From assembly GCA_947085045.1 (NCBI GenBank), contig CAMTUU010000001.1, positions 1 to 64,000 of the forward strand: a stretch of DNA of 64,000 nucleotides, given 5' to 3'. Every line of letters begins with the position of its first letter. Positions within the stretch are counted from its first letter, which is position 1. The DNA is from Pseudolysinimonas_A sp947085045. Lineage in GTDB: Bacteria > Actinomycetota > Actinomycetes > Actinomycetales > Microbacteriaceae. Shown here piece by piece: positions 24,549-34,800 of the stretch. A program made the translations under genes and the position numbers. A model generated the notes under the pieces. The model searched no databases. It saw nothing but the letters and a program-made list of their open reading frames with translations, and had not been told where the DNA came from.

Positions 24549-25444
24549 TGGCGTACATCCTCGGCGACCACCAGTACGGCAAGGCGGAGAACCGCCTCGT
24601 GCGGGTGATCCGCGATACCGCGCGGCACGAGCTGCGCGACCTGAACGTCACGACCGCGATGCGCGGCGCCGCGTTCGAGCCCGCCTACCTCGTCGGCGAC
24701 CAGTCGCAGGTGCTCCCCACCGACACGCAGAAGAACACCGTCTACGCGTTCGCGAAGAAGCACGGCATCGCGTCGCCCGAGGCCTTCGGACTCGAACTCG
24801 CCCGGCACTTCGTGCACGACATCGATCCGATCGAGGGTGCGCGCATCGAGATCGAGGAGTACGCCTGGGATCGCGCCGTCGCCGGCGACGCCGAGCACGA
24901 CCACACCTGGGTGCGTCGCGGCCCCGAAGTGCGCACCGCCGCGATCACCGTGGATGCCGGCGGCGAGCACGTCATCGGCGGAGTGAAGGATCTCGTGCTG
25001 CTCAAGTCGACCGGATCGGAGTTCGCCGGCTTCCTCACCGACGAGTACACGACGCTGCAGGAGACCCACGACCGCGTGATGTCGACCGCTGTCATCGCGA
25101 AGTGGCGGTTCTCGATCACCGACGTCGACTGGGACGCCGTCTTCCCGGTCATCCGCACCCACCTGATCGAGCAGTTCGCGGTGCTCCAGTCCCTCGCCCT
25201 GCAGCAGACGCTCTGGCACATGGGCACCGCCATCCTGGATGCCGTCCCGGAGATCTGCGAGATCCGCCTGACGGCGCCGAACAAGCACCACTTCGTCGTC
25301 GACCTCGCTCCGTTCTCGATGGACAACCCGAACGAGGTGTTCTTCGCCGCCGACCGCCCCTACGGGCTCATCGAGGCGACCATCCTGCGCGACGACGCCC
25401 CGCCCGCGGGCGACGCCTGGAAGTTCTCGGCGGGCCTGGCGTGA
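24548..25444 (+). CDS. urate oxidase (cofactor-free uricase)
   Basis: Cofactor-independent oxidase of 298 residues that converts urate and oxygen to 5-hydroxyisourate and peroxide. Recognisable features are the N-terminal YGKAENRLVRV with the catalytic Lys, the Thr in LPTDTQKNTVYAFA, and the C-terminal TAPNKHHFVVDL with the catalytic His. T-fold tandem domains fit the length. The ATG at 24548 shares one base with the allB stop, and the stop overlaps the guanine deaminase GTG. HIU hydrolase and OHCU decarboxylase follow on the opposite strand. Confidence 0.95.
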   Translation: MAYILGDHQYGKAENRLVRVIRDTARHELRDLNVTTAMRGAAFEPAYLVGDQSQVLPTDTQKNTVYAFAKKHGIASPEAFGLELARHFVHDIDPIEGARIEIEEYAWDRAVAGDAEHDHTWVRRGPEVRTAAITVDAGGEHVIGGVKDLVLLKSTGSEFAGFLTDEYTTLQETHDRVMSTAVIAKWRFSITDVDWDAVFPVIRTHLIEQFAVLQSLALQQTLWHMGTAILDAVPEICEIRLTAPNKHHFVVDLAPFSMDNPNEVFFAADRPYGLIEATILRDDAPPAGDAWKFSAGLA

Positions 25445-25938
25445 CGAGCGCCGGTGGTTTCGCGACCGACGCCGACCGTGCCTTCCTCGCACGCGCGGTC
25501 GAGCTCGCGACCCTGAACGTCGCCGACGGTGGCGGGCCGTTCGGCGCGCTCGTCGTCTCCTCCGACGGCACCGTCCTCGGCGAAGGGCAGAACCGCGTCA
25601 CGCGTGACCTCGACCCTTCCGCCCACGCCGAGGTGCAGGCCATCCGCGCCGCCTGCCGCGCCGTCGGCGACTTCGCGCTGCCCGGCGTCACGCTCTACAC
25701 CTCGTGCGAGCCGTGCCCGATGTGCATGGCGACGACCCTCTGGGCGCGCATCGACCGCGTGTTCTTCGCCGCCGACCGCCACGACGCCGCCCGCGGCGGC
25801 TTCGACGACCGCGACTTCTACGACCTCTTCAGCCGCGACCGCTCCACCTGGGACGTGCGCGTGCATCCCCTGCGGCTGCCCGAGGCCGAGCAGCCCTTCG
25901 ACACCTGGCTCGCCGCGGAGACCCGCACCGACTACTGA
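25441..25938 (+). CDS. guanine deaminase-like nucleoside deaminase
   Basis: Zinc deaminase of the cytidine-deaminase fold, 165 residues. The zinc site is SAHAEVQAIR (His and catalytic Glu) and TSCEPCPMC (two Cys ligands). The C-terminal FFAADRHDAARGGFDD region resembles bacterial GuaD guanine deaminases, whose C-terminal segment swaps over the active site. It would turn guanine into xanthine, the substrate for the dehydrogenase upstream. GTG at 25441 overlaps the urate oxidase stop (GTGA). Cytosine or tRNA-adenosine deamination is less likely given the neighbours. Confidence 0.85.
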   Translation: MTSAGGFATDADRAFLARAVELATLNVADGGGPFGALVVSSDGTVLGEGQNRVTRDLDPSAHAEVQAIRAACRAVGDFALPGVTLYTSCEPCPMCMATTLWARIDRVFFAADRHDAARGGFDDRDFYDLFSRDRSTWDVRVHPLRLPEAEQPFDTWLAAETRTDY

Positions 25939-25970
25939 GCCGACCCGCGGTACTCACCCCGCAGGGTGCG

Positions 25971-26267
25971 CTAGCTGCCCCGATACGTCGTGTAGCCGTA
26001 GGGCGAGAGCAGCACGGGCACGTGGTAGTGACTGCCGTCGGCGATCGTGAACTCGATGATCACCCGCGGCAGGAAGGGTGTGGCGACGTCGAACTCGAGG
26101 CAGTAGTCGCCGGGCTCGAGCGCCTCGGGTCCGAGTTTCTTGACGCGGCCGTCGGCATCCGTGATCCCGTCGGCGATGACCTCGCCGCCCGCGAGCAGAC
26201 GCACCGGGATGCCGGCGGCGGGGCGTCCCGCGGCGGTGTCGAGCACGTGGGTGGTGACGTGACTCAT
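25971..26267 (-). CDS. uraH: 5-hydroxyisourate hydrolase
   Basis: Transthyretin-related hydrolase that opens 5-hydroxyisourate to OHCU. At 98 residues it is slightly short for the family (about 110) but all signatures are present: THVLDTAAGRPAAGI at the N-terminus with the catalytic His, HYHVPVLLSPYGYTTYRGS at the end with the conserved YRGS tail. The ATG overlaps the stop of the upstream uraD (ATGA). It is convergent with the guanine deaminase, 32 bases away. Confidence 0.95.
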   Translation of the reverse strand: MSHVTTHVLDTAAGRPAAGIPVRLLAGGEVIADGITDADGRVKKLGPEALEPGDYCLEFDVATPFLPRVIIEFTIADGSHYHVPVLLSPYGYTTYRGS

Positions 26268-26743
26268 CCGAAGGTCGCCGTCAGCCGGAGGAGGGCGATC
26301 TCGCGCAGCTGCTCGCCGACGGTGACCAGTTCCTCGTGGTCATCGAGGGTCATCCGGCGCTCGAGTTCGGCGAGGATCTCGGCGCGCGACCGGCCGATCG
26401 CGCGGATGAGGAAGATGCGTCCGAAGCGCTCCTCGTAGGCGGCGTTGCCGGCGGCGAGGCGTTCGCCGAGGGAGGCGTCGTCGGCGTCGGGCGACGCCTG
26501 CTCGCGCCGGCTGTGCTCGGCGGAGGCGCCCGGACCCTTGGCGCGTTCGCCGATGCGCGGGTGGTGCGCGAGGGCCTCCTCGATCTCGGCGACGACGAGC
26601 GGGGTGGCGGCGACGGCGGCGACTTCGAGCAGCCTGTCGAGGTCGGCGAACGGTGCGGCGGCGGAGACGTCGGCGACCCAGCGCTCGACGCCGAGGGCCG
26701 TCCGGAGTTGCTCGACAGACGGCTCGATGCTCTGCCCGCTCAT
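26264..26743 (-). CDS. uraD: 2-oxo-4-hydroxy-4-carboxy-5-ureidoimidazoline decarboxylase
   Basis: Decarboxylase that converts OHCU to S-allantoin, completing urate breakdown. The 159 residues are all-alpha in character and carry HHPRIGERAKG, the catalytic histidine motif of the family, and a charged C-terminus (GRSRAEILAELERRM) typical of UraD. The ATG at 26743 is preferred over the longer open frame. Only 16 bases separate it from the ATG of the divergent MobA-like gene, so its promoter must lie inside that gene. Confidence 0.92.
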   Translation of the reverse strand: MSGQSIEPSVEQLRTALGVERWVADVSAAAPFADLDRLLEVAAVAATPLVVAEIEEALAHHPRIGERAKGPGASAEHSRREQASPDADDASLGERLAAGNAAYEERFGRIFLIRAIGRSRAEILAELERRMTLDDHEELVTVGEQLREIALLRLTATFG

Positions 26744-26759
26744 GTGCTCAACTGTAGCG

Positions 26760-27311
26760 ATGACGAGGGTCGCGGGAGTCGTGCTGGCGGCCGGTGCCGG
26801 CACCCGCGCGGGCGGCCCGAAGGCGCTGCGCCGGGATGCCGACGGCGTGCCGTGGCTCCACCTCGCGGTCGCCGCGCTGCGGGCCGGCGGATGCGACATC
26901 GTGCTCGTGGTGCTCGGCGCCGAGGCGGACGCGGCGCGCGCGGTGCTCCCCGCCGGGGTGGAGGCCGTCGTCGCCGACGACTGGGCCGACGGGCTGTCCG
27001 CGTCGCTGAAGGCGGGCCTCGCCGCCGCCGACGCCGACGCCGCGGTCGTCACCCTCGTCGACCTGCACGGCCTGCCGGCCCAGGCGGTCGCCCACATCCT
27101 GGACGCCCCCGTCGACGCCACGACTCTCCGCCGGGCGACCTACGCGGGCCGGCCCGGGCATCCCGTGCTGCTCGGCCGCGACCGCTGGGCGGCGGCCGCG
27201 GCGTCGGCCGAGGGCGATCGGGGGGCCGGGCGCTACCTGAAGGCTCAGGGCGCGGAACTGGTCGAGCTGTCGGGGCTCTGGGACGGCGAGGACGACGACG
27301 GTCCCGCCTGA
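26760..27311 (+). CDS. MobA-like nucleotidyltransferase (molybdenum cofactor)
   Basis: NTP transferase of 183 residues with the GT-A type opening VVLAAGAGTRAGGPKAL, which binds CTP or GTP, and the metal-binding region VVTLVDLHGLP. In characterised xanthine dehydrogenase systems such proteins add CMP or GMP to molybdopterin; placement beside purine genes supports a role in making the dinucleotide cofactor. The ATG at 26760 was chosen because the GT-A motif begins directly after it. Its 3' end overlaps the convergent MFS gene by 67 bases. Confidence 0.8.
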   Translation: MTRVAGVVLAAGAGTRAGGPKALRRDADGVPWLHLAVAALRAGGCDIVLVVLGAEADAARAVLPAGVEAVVADDWADGLSASLKAGLAAADADAAVVTLVDLHGLPAQAVAHILDAPVDATTLRRATYAGRPGHPVLLGRDRWAAAAASAEGDRGAGRYLKAQGAELVELSGLWDGEDDDGPA

Positions 27312-28648
27312 GCGGCCGCGCGCTTCGGCCGCGTGACGATCCGCACGACGCGGCGGAAGTCGCGCAGGTTCACCTTGACGTAAAGCTGGTGCCGCCGGGC
27401 GAGGATGCTCGCCACGACGATCGCGGCGAGCAGCGGCACTCCGCCCGCGACGACGAAGGCCACCGTCATCCCGAGCTCCTGGGCGATCGTGCCGAGGATG
27501 AGCCCGCCGGCCGCCTGCCCGCCGATCAGGATGACGAGGTAGATCGCCATCACCCGGCCGCGGATGCTGGGGTTGGTCGAGAGCTGCACCATCGATTCCG
27601 CGCCGGTGGCGAACAGGAGGCGCGCGACCCCGAGTCCGACGATGCCGGCGAGGAACACCCCGTACACCGGCACGAGGCCGCCGAGCACGATCGCCAGGCC
27701 GTAGGCGCCGGTGAGCAGGGCGATCGACCGCAAGCGCACCGACTGACGACGGGTGGAGAGCACGGCGCCGAGCACCGCGCCGACCGCGGCCAGTGACGTG
27801 TAGAGACCGTAGCCCGCGGAGCCGGTGTCGAAGCCCGTGGCGCTCGCCGCCGCCGTGAACAGCACCGGCAGGGTCATCCCGAACGTGGCGACGAAGGCGA
27901 GCAGCACCATCGGCCAGAGGATCGTCGGCTTGCGCCGGATGTAGCGCAGCGCCACCCGCACGCCGCCCGCGCCCTCGGCGGGCCGGACGATCGGCGAGAG
28001 CTCACGCGACCGGAACAGGGCGAAGGCGAGGATGCTGACCACCGTCGCGAGCGCGCTGCCCGCGATCGACCACCCCGACCCGACGATCCCGATGAGCACG
28101 CCGCTGAGCGCCGGCCCGACGAGGCCGCCGATGTGGAAGATGCCCGCGTTGAGACTCACGGCGGTGCGCATCCGCGGCGGATCGACGATCTGGCCGAGCA
28201 GGGCGCTGCGGGCGGGGCCTTCGAGCGCTCCGGCGATCCCGGAGACCGCGGCGATGAGGTACACGTGCCAGACCTCGGCCGCTCCGAGGATCGCCAGCAG
28301 CCCCAGGGTGGCGCTGCCCGCGAACGCGACGGCCTGGGTGATCATCACGATCGTGCGCCGCCGGAACCGGTCGGCGATCACGCCCGCGAAGGCGCCGAGC
28401 AGGAGCGTCGGGCCGAACTGGAGGGTCACGGCGAGTCCGACCAGGGCGAGATTGCCGGTCAGTTCGAGCATCAGCCAGTCGACGGCGACCCGCGACATCC
28501 ACATCGCGAGGCTGGAGAAGAAGATCGAGGTGACCGAGAGGCGGAAGTTGCGCACCCGCAGCACCGCGAGCACGTCGCGCCCGGAGGTGCGGCCCGGCTG
28601 GATCGGGATCGGTGCGGTGAGGGCCGGATCACTACCGCCGAGACTCAC
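27245..28648 (-). CDS. MFS transporter, EntS/MFS_3-like
   Basis: Major facilitator of 467 residues with about 12 membrane segments. FSSLAMWMSRVAVDWLMLELTG and the loop GVIADRFRRRTIVMITQ place it in the enterobactin-exporter-like MFS_3 group. The C-terminus is a cytoplasmic tail rich in Ser, Pro and Arg encoded by the stretch that overlaps the MobA-like gene. The substrate is unknown. It begins 27 bases upstream of the next minus-strand gene boundary, adnB ending at 28676. Confidence 0.85.
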   Translation of the reverse strand: MSLGGSDPALTAPIPIQPGRTSGRDVLAVLRVRNFRLSVTSIFFSSLAMWMSRVAVDWLMLELTGNLALVGLAVTLQFGPTLLLGAFAGVIADRFRRRTIVMITQAVAFAGSATLGLLAILGAAEVWHVYLIAAVSGIAGALEGPARSALLGQIVDPPRMRTAVSLNAGIFHIGGLVGPALSGVLIGIVGSGWSIAGSALATVVSILAFALFRSRELSPIVRPAEGAGGVRVALRYIRRKPTILWPMVLLAFVATFGMTLPVLFTAAASATGFDTGSAGYGLYTSLAAVGAVLGAVLSTRRQSVRLRSIALLTGAYGLAIVLGGLVPVYGVFLAGIVGLGVARLLFATGAESMVQLSTNPSIRGRVMAIYLVILIGGQAAGGLILGTIAQELGMTVAFVVAGGVPLLAAIVVASILARRHQLYVKVNLRDFRRVVRIVTRPKRAAAQAGPSSSSPSQSPDSSTSSAP

Positions 28649-28675
28649 CCGAGATCCCCTTCCCTCGGAACAACC

Positions 28676-31600
28676 CTACGCCCGCTCCGCGCTGGGGTTG
28701 GTGGCCGCACGCCAGCGGGCGAGCAGCTCCTCCTCCGAGTCGATGCGGTCGGGGCGCAGCACCCGGTCGTCGGCGACGAAGTAGAAGGCGGCATCCACCG
28801 TGTCCTCGGGGATGCCGGCCCAGCGCGCGTAGGCGAGCCGGTAGAGCGCGAGTTGCAGCTGCTTGCGCTCGAGGTCGGCGGCGTCTTTCGGGGCGCGACC
28901 GGTCTTCCAGTCGACGATGCGCACACGCCCCCCGGGCTCGGCGTACACGGCATCGATCTTGCAGATGACGATGCGGTCGTCGAACGGCAGATGGATCTCG
29001 CGCTCCACCTCGAGCGGACGTCGCGCGGCGAACTCCGACGCCTCGAACCGCGCCCGAAGTTCCTCCAGCTCCGGGCCGCCCGCCTCGGCGCCGGCATCCA
29101 GCTCGTCGCCGGTCGCATCGAGTTCTTCCGCCCCGGTGCCGAAGCCGAAACGCTGCTCGACCCAGGCGTGGAAGAGGGTGCCGAGCCGGGTCGCCGAGAA
29201 CGGCCGCTCGGGCATCGGCCGACGCAGCTCGCCGGCGACGCGCTCGGGTTCGGTGACGTAGTCGTGGAATCGGGATGCCGGCACGCGCGTCGGGATCGGC
29301 ACCCGGGCGGCGGCGAGCCGGGCCTCGCGCTCGGCGAGCAGCAGTTCGAGGTCACGGGTCCACGGTCCGTCGAGCTGGGGCTCGGCGTCGCGCACCTGCC
29401 CCGCAGCCCACTCGACCGCGGCACGACGGTCGCCGAGTGGGTCGAGCGGCCAGACCAGGCGCTCCAGGTCGTCGCCGAGCGGATTCTCGTCGTGCGTCGT
29501 CACGTCGGGCAGCGGCGGCACGAGCCCGGCCTCGCCGAGTTCACGGAGGAACACCCCGGGTTCGCGGGGCTTCGCCTGCGTCGCCCAGAACGACCCCGAC
29601 AACAGCAGCTCGTGCTTCGCCCGGGTCACCGCGACGTAGGCGAGGCGGCGCTCCTCGTCGAGCGCACGTTGCCGCACGCCGGCGCTGAACTCCTTCTGCG
29701 CGTCGAGCAGCTCCTTGCGGGTGGTCGCGCCCTCCCAGGCGAAGTGCGGCAGTTCGGCGGCATCCCCGCGCAGCGGCCACGGGTACTGCCCGAAGCCGAG
29801 CCAGCCCTGGAACCCCTCGCGCGGCTTCGACGGGAACTCGTCGGTGACGAGTCGCGGCACGGCGACGACATCCCATTCCAGGCCCTTCGCGCCGTGCACG
29901 GTGAGCACCTGCACGGTGCCAGGCTCCGGCGGCTCGGGCCGCGGCGAGAGGTCTTCGCGGAGTTCTGCCTCGCGCAGCCAGCCGAGGAACCCGCCCAGGG
30001 TCGCGCTCTCGGCGATCGCCAGGTAGCCCGAGAGGGCGTCGGCGAAGGCGTCGAGGTTCGCCGAGCCCAGCACCCGGTACTCGTTGGCGGCGACTTCGAT
30101 GTCGAGCCGCAGCTCCTGGATGACGAACGCCACGAGATCGGGCAGGTCGAGCCGCGACCGGGCACGCAACCGGGCGAGGGTCGCGCCGGCATCCCGCAGG
30201 CGCGCGAGACCCAGGGGCGTGAAGTTCTCGAGTGCGACGTGGCCCGCCCGGGCGGTGGCGAGGAAGTCGAGGGCGTCGACGATCGACCCGCCCTCGCCCG
30301 GCGCGACCGCGGTGGTGAGCAGCTCGCGCACCTCGTCGTCGTGCTGACGCTGCGCGTGGTCGCGGGAGCGCAGCCACGACGACAGCCGGCTGAGGGCGTG
30401 CAGGTCGGCGACCCCGACCCGCCAGCGCGAGCCGGCGAGCACCCGCAGCAGCTGGATGCCGGCCGCCGGGTCGTCCATCGCCGACAGCAGGCACACCAGG
30501 TCGGCGATCTCCGGCTCGGCCAGCAGCCCGCCGACGCCGAGCACGTGGAACTTCACGCCCCGCCCGCGCAGCGCGGCGAGGAAGTAGGGCTGCGTCGCGC
30601 GGGCTCGCATCAGCATCGCGGCGGAGGTGTGCTCGTCGACCCGGGCGGCGAGCCAGTCGGCGACGGCCGCGGCCTCCTCGGCGACCGTCTCGGGGAACAC
30701 CGCGTCGATCCCGGTCGACGTCGCCGCCGGAGACGGCTTCAGCCGCTCGACCTCGACCCCGCGACCGCGGAACGGGCTCACGATCGCGTTGGCGGCATCC
30801 AGGATGGCGGTGCCGTTGCGCCAGCTCGTGCTGAGCGCGAAGCGGGATTCGGCCCGGAACAGCCCGGCGAACTGGTCGAGGTTCGCCGCGCTCGCCCCGC
30901 GCCAGCCGTAGATCGACTGGTTGGGGTCGCCGACGGCCATGACCGCCGCGCCGCCGAAGCCGGTGTCGCTGAACAGCGTCGCGAGCAGCCGGGTCTGCAC
31001 GACCGAGGTGTCCTGGTACTCGTCGAGCAGCACGACGCGGTAGCGGTCGCGCAGGTCGTCGCCGAGCGCGGGCTGCTTCTGCGCGATCCTCAGGGCGAGG
31101 GCGACCTGGTCGGCGTACTCCACGACGCCGCGACGCACCTTCTCGGCGTCGTAGTCGGCCGCGAGGTCGGCGAGCACCCCGAGGGAGCCGAGTCGTTCGC
31201 CGAGTTCGACGGCGTCGGCGTAGGCGAACCGCGGGCTGTCGGCCGGCAGCTCGGCGAGCGCCCCGAGCTCCACGGCGAGCGCTCGGAGTTCGTCGAGGTC
31301 GCCCGCGTGCTCGGCGACTCCCCGGGCGACCGCCAGCACGGCCTTGGTGAGCGCGTCGAGATTCTTGCCGAGCTCGGGGAGGCGGGCATCCCGACTGCGC
31401 ACGACGACGCCGCGTGCGAGCTGCCAGGCCGCCGCCTCGCCGAGCACCGGGGCGTCGCCCTCCCGGCCGAGCAGGATCGCCGAGTCGCGGTAGAGCGTGT
31501 TGGCGAACGAGTTGTAGGTCGCGACCTGCGGGGCGTCGAAGACATCCCGTTCCGGCAGCAGCCCCGCCTGGTCGAGTTCGGCGATGCGCTCGCGGATGCG

Positions 31601-31852
31601 CAACCCCAGCTCGCCCGCCGCCTTGCGGGTGAAGGTCAGGCCGAGCACCTGCGCCGGCTCGACGAGCCCGTTGGCGAGCAGCCAGAGCACGCGGTTCGCC
31701 ATCGTCTCCGTCTTGCCCGAGCCGGCGCCGGCGACGACGAGGGCGGGCGCGAGCGGCGCCTCGATCACCGCCTGCTGCTGCGCGGTCGGATGCGGCACCG
31801 GCTTCCCGCGGACGCTCGAGAGCGCATCGGCGATGTCGACGGAGGAGATCAT
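28676..31852 (-). CDS. adnB: AdnB-like UvrD/RecB-type helicase-nuclease
   Basis: Second subunit of a two-motor double-strand-break resection enzyme, 1,058 residues. Walker A AGAGSGKT is at 41-48, motif Ia is GLTFTRKAAGEL, motif II is LLDEYQDTSVVQ, motif III is GDPNQSIYGWRGA, and the C-terminal RecB-like nuclease has VRIVDWKTG. All helicase motifs look intact, consistent with the active lead motor AdnB of mycobacteria. The ATG at 31852 overlaps the adnA stop (ATGA), so the two subunits are made in balance. The gene follows adnA as in relatives. Confidence 0.85.
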   Translation of the reverse strand: MISSVDIADALSSVRGKPVPHPTAQQQAVIEAPLAPALVVAGAGSGKTETMANRVLWLLANGLVEPAQVLGLTFTRKAAGELGLRIRERIAELDQAGLLPERDVFDAPQVATYNSFANTLYRDSAILLGREGDAPVLGEAAAWQLARGVVVRSRDARLPELGKNLDALTKAVLAVARGVAEHAGDLDELRALAVELGALAELPADSPRFAYADAVELGERLGSLGVLADLAADYDAEKVRRGVVEYADQVALALRIAQKQPALGDDLRDRYRVVLLDEYQDTSVVQTRLLATLFSDTGFGGAAVMAVGDPNQSIYGWRGASAANLDQFAGLFRAESRFALSTSWRNGTAILDAANAIVSPFRGRGVEVERLKPSPAATSTGIDAVFPETVAEEAAAVADWLAARVDEHTSAAMLMRARATQPYFLAALRGRGVKFHVLGVGGLLAEPEIADLVCLLSAMDDPAAGIQLLRVLAGSRWRVGVADLHALSRLSSWLRSRDHAQRQHDDEVRELLTTAVAPGEGGSIVDALDFLATARAGHVALENFTPLGLARLRDAGATLARLRARSRLDLPDLVAFVIQELRLDIEVAANEYRVLGSANLDAFADALSGYLAIAESATLGGFLGWLREAELREDLSPRPEPPEPGTVQVLTVHGAKGLEWDVVAVPRLVTDEFPSKPREGFQGWLGFGQYPWPLRGDAAELPHFAWEGATTRKELLDAQKEFSAGVRQRALDEERRLAYVAVTRAKHELLLSGSFWATQAKPREPGVFLRELGEAGLVPPLPDVTTHDENPLGDDLERLVWPLDPLGDRRAAVEWAAGQVRDAEPQLDGPWTRDLELLLAEREARLAAARVPIPTRVPASRFHDYVTEPERVAGELRRPMPERPFSATRLGTLFHAWVEQRFGFGTGAEELDATGDELDAGAEAGGPELEELRARFEASEFAARRPLEVEREIHLPFDDRIVICKIDAVYAEPGGRVRIVDWKTGRAPKDAADLERKQLQLALYRLAYARWAGIPEDTVDAAFYFVADDRVLRPDRIDSEEELLARWRAATNPSAERA

Positions 31853-34800
31853 TGGCCACTCACCGGCCCCACGCGATGCAGCCGCAGCTCGGGCACCGAG
31901 CCGAGACCGTAGCCGCCGACCTCGAGCACGCCCTCGAACGTCGCCGCCGCCATCCCGATCGCGACCTGGCGGATGCGCTCGCGGAACGCCTCGAGCCCCT
32001 CGTCGCCGAGCGGCGCCTGCACGCCCTCCCGGTACTTCTTGCCGCCGACGCCCGACTTGACGTAGAGCAGCTTCGCGCCGCCCGGGGAGTGCTCCCCCAG
32101 TTCCTCGAGCACGGCATCCAGCTTCCCCTCGCGGTAGGCGAGCTGGTACGCGCCGAGCTGCGCGGTGGCGTCGATCTTCGCCTGCCGGGTCTCGGGGTTG
32201 CCGGTCTTCAGGTCGACGATCATCACGCTGCCGTCGGCCGCACGTTCGACCCGGTCGATCGTGCCGCGCACGAGAGCGCTGCCCACTTCGAGTTCGAACT
32301 CCTTCTCGGCGCCGACGACGACCCCGCCGGCGTTCTCGAAGTCGCCGAGGTACGCGGCGATGCCGTCGGCGAGCACCCGGGCGCTGCGCCGGTGGTGCTC
32401 GGCGAGCCAGGGCGACTCGAACAGCAGCTCGCCCCAGCGCGACTCGACGCGCTCCCACACGGCGGCGGCATCGGGCGACGGCGCGGTCTCCATCGCCCAG
32501 TGCAGGATCGTGCCGACGTTCATCTGCACCGTCGAGGTCGAGCCGCCGATCGTCTCGAGGAACCAGTCGAGCGGCGACTCCTCGAACCGCTCCAGCTGCG
32601 ACGGCCGCACCCGCACCTGCGCCCCCTCGAACAGCGGCGTCTCGCTGGACGGCTCGAGCAGCCCGTGCCAGTCGTCGGGACTCGCGCCGGGCACGCCCAG
32701 TTCGGCGAGACGCGCCAGAGAGGATGCCGCCGCAGCTCGCGTGCGCGGCTCGACCCCGCGGGAGGTCAGCACCCGCCGCAGCCTGCCGGTCGTTCCCCGC
32801 AGGGTGAAGGGGACGGTCTCGGCCAGCACGGGCACATCGGGCGGCAGGAGGTCGACGAGCACGCTGCGGGACTCGTCGTCGTTCACCACCGCCGCGAGCA
32901 GCACCCGGTCGCGCGCCCGCGAGATCGCGAGGGCGAACATCCTCAGCTCGTCGTCGAGCACGAGCTTCCGCTCGTCGAGCGGCCCGCTCTCCCCCGCGGC
33001 GGCACGCGCCAGCGCCTGTGGGGCGAGGAGCGACCCGCGCGGGCGGAGGTTCGGCCAGGCTCCGTCCTGCAGCCCGGCGACGACGACGGTGTCGAACTCG
33101 AGCCCGACGGTCCCCGACGGGGTGGTCACGAGCACGGCATCGTCGGCGCGCGTCGGCGCGATGAGGTCTTCCGACACCTCGGCGTCGCGGAGGGTGTCGA
33201 AGAAGACGCTGGCCGCGGGGTTGTCGACCCGGTGCTCGGCGAAGCGCTTGGCGGCCGCGAACAGCCCGACGATCCCGTCGAGGTCGCGGTTCGCCTCCGC
33301 CGCCGCGACCCCGCCGCCGAGCGCCTGGGCGCGCCAGGGCTTCGCGAGGCGGCTGCGCTCCCAGGCCAGCCAGAGCAGATCCTCGGCTGTGGCGGCCTCG
33401 TCGGCGATGCGCAGGGCGTCGAGGGTTCCGGCGAGGCGCTCCGCCGTGCGCGCCACCGGGGCGTCGATCGTGGCGAACCGCCCGGGCGCGGAGAGCGCCT
33501 CGACGAGCAGCTCGCCGCTTGGCCGGGAGGTGCCGGCCTGGGCCTCTTCAGTACGCAGGGCGATGCGCAGCCGGCGCAGCTCGATCGGGTCGAGGCCGCC
33601 GAAGGGCCCGGTGAGCAGTTCCGCCGCGAGGTCGGCGTCGAGCGTGCGGCGCCCGATGCCGGTTTCGACGACCGCGAGCAGGGCGCGCGCCGCCGCATCG
33701 TCGCGCAGCGCCAGACCGCCCCCGCCCGTGCGGGTCGGCACCTCCGCGAGCGCGAGCGACCGGGCGAGCGCCGGCACCGATGCCCCGCTGCGCACGACGA
33801 CCGCGAGGCGACTCCACGGCACGCCGTGCAGGAGGTGCTCCTCGCGGAGGGCACGGGCGATCACCGCCGCCGTGCGGGCCGCCGTCGGGGCCTCGATGCG
33901 GCCGAGGGGTGGGCGTGTCGACGGCTCCCGGTCGGTATGCGCTCGGCGTTGCGCGCCGGCGGCGGCGGTGCCCACGCGCTCGGTGACCCGGGAGGTCAGG
34001 GCGCGCAGCACGGTGTTCGGACGGTGCGCCACCTCGAGCACGAGCGTCTCGACGGGGATGCCCAGCACACTCGCGAGACGGCCGAGCGCGTCGGGCTCGC
34101 CCCCGCGGAACGCGTTCGCGGCGACGTCGGGGTCACCGAAGGCGATGACCGGGATGCCGCGGCGCGCGAGCGCGGCCAGCAGCCCGAGGGTCGCCTCGGT
34201 CGCCTCCGGGAGGTCGTCGACGATGACGAGCCGCAGGGCGCCGACCCGCTCCCCCGCCTGGCCGGCGTCCAGGGTCGCGACGGCGAGCCGCATCAGCTCC
34301 GACGGGTCGCGCTGCTCCTCGCGCGCGCCCGCCGCGACGTCGAGGTACTCATCGAGGAACGCGGCCGCGGCCACCCACTCGGGTCGGTCGGCGGCACGCC
34401 CGAGCTCGGCGAGACGCCGCGCGTCGACCCCCTGCTCGATCGCCCGCGAGAACAGGTCGCGCAGCTCGGCGCGGAAGCGGGCGGTGCGGCGCACCTCCGG
34501 GCCGAGCGGTTCCGGCCAATCGGGGCCCGTGCCCGATTCGAGGTGGCCGTCGAGCAGGGCGGCGACGTCGGCATCCTGTTCGGCTCCGGTGAGCAGGCGG
34601 GGCGGAGTGGCGCCGGCGGCACGGGCCGAGACCCCGACGATCTCGTAGGCGAGCGACGGGGCGGTGCGGGCGAGCGGTCCGTCGGTCGGCACCCCGAGCC
34701 GCACCGCGAGCCGGTCGCGCAGTCGTGCGGCGGCGGGACGCGCCGAGGTGAGCACCAGCACCGAGCGCGGATCCCAGCCCCGCCCGAGCACCCGATCGCC

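Noticed and set aside
23012..25444. A single long protein spanning allantoinase and urate oxidase
   Set aside because: The first 510 codons are the out-of-frame shadow of allB; urate oxidase starts at 24548 with its conserved N-terminus.
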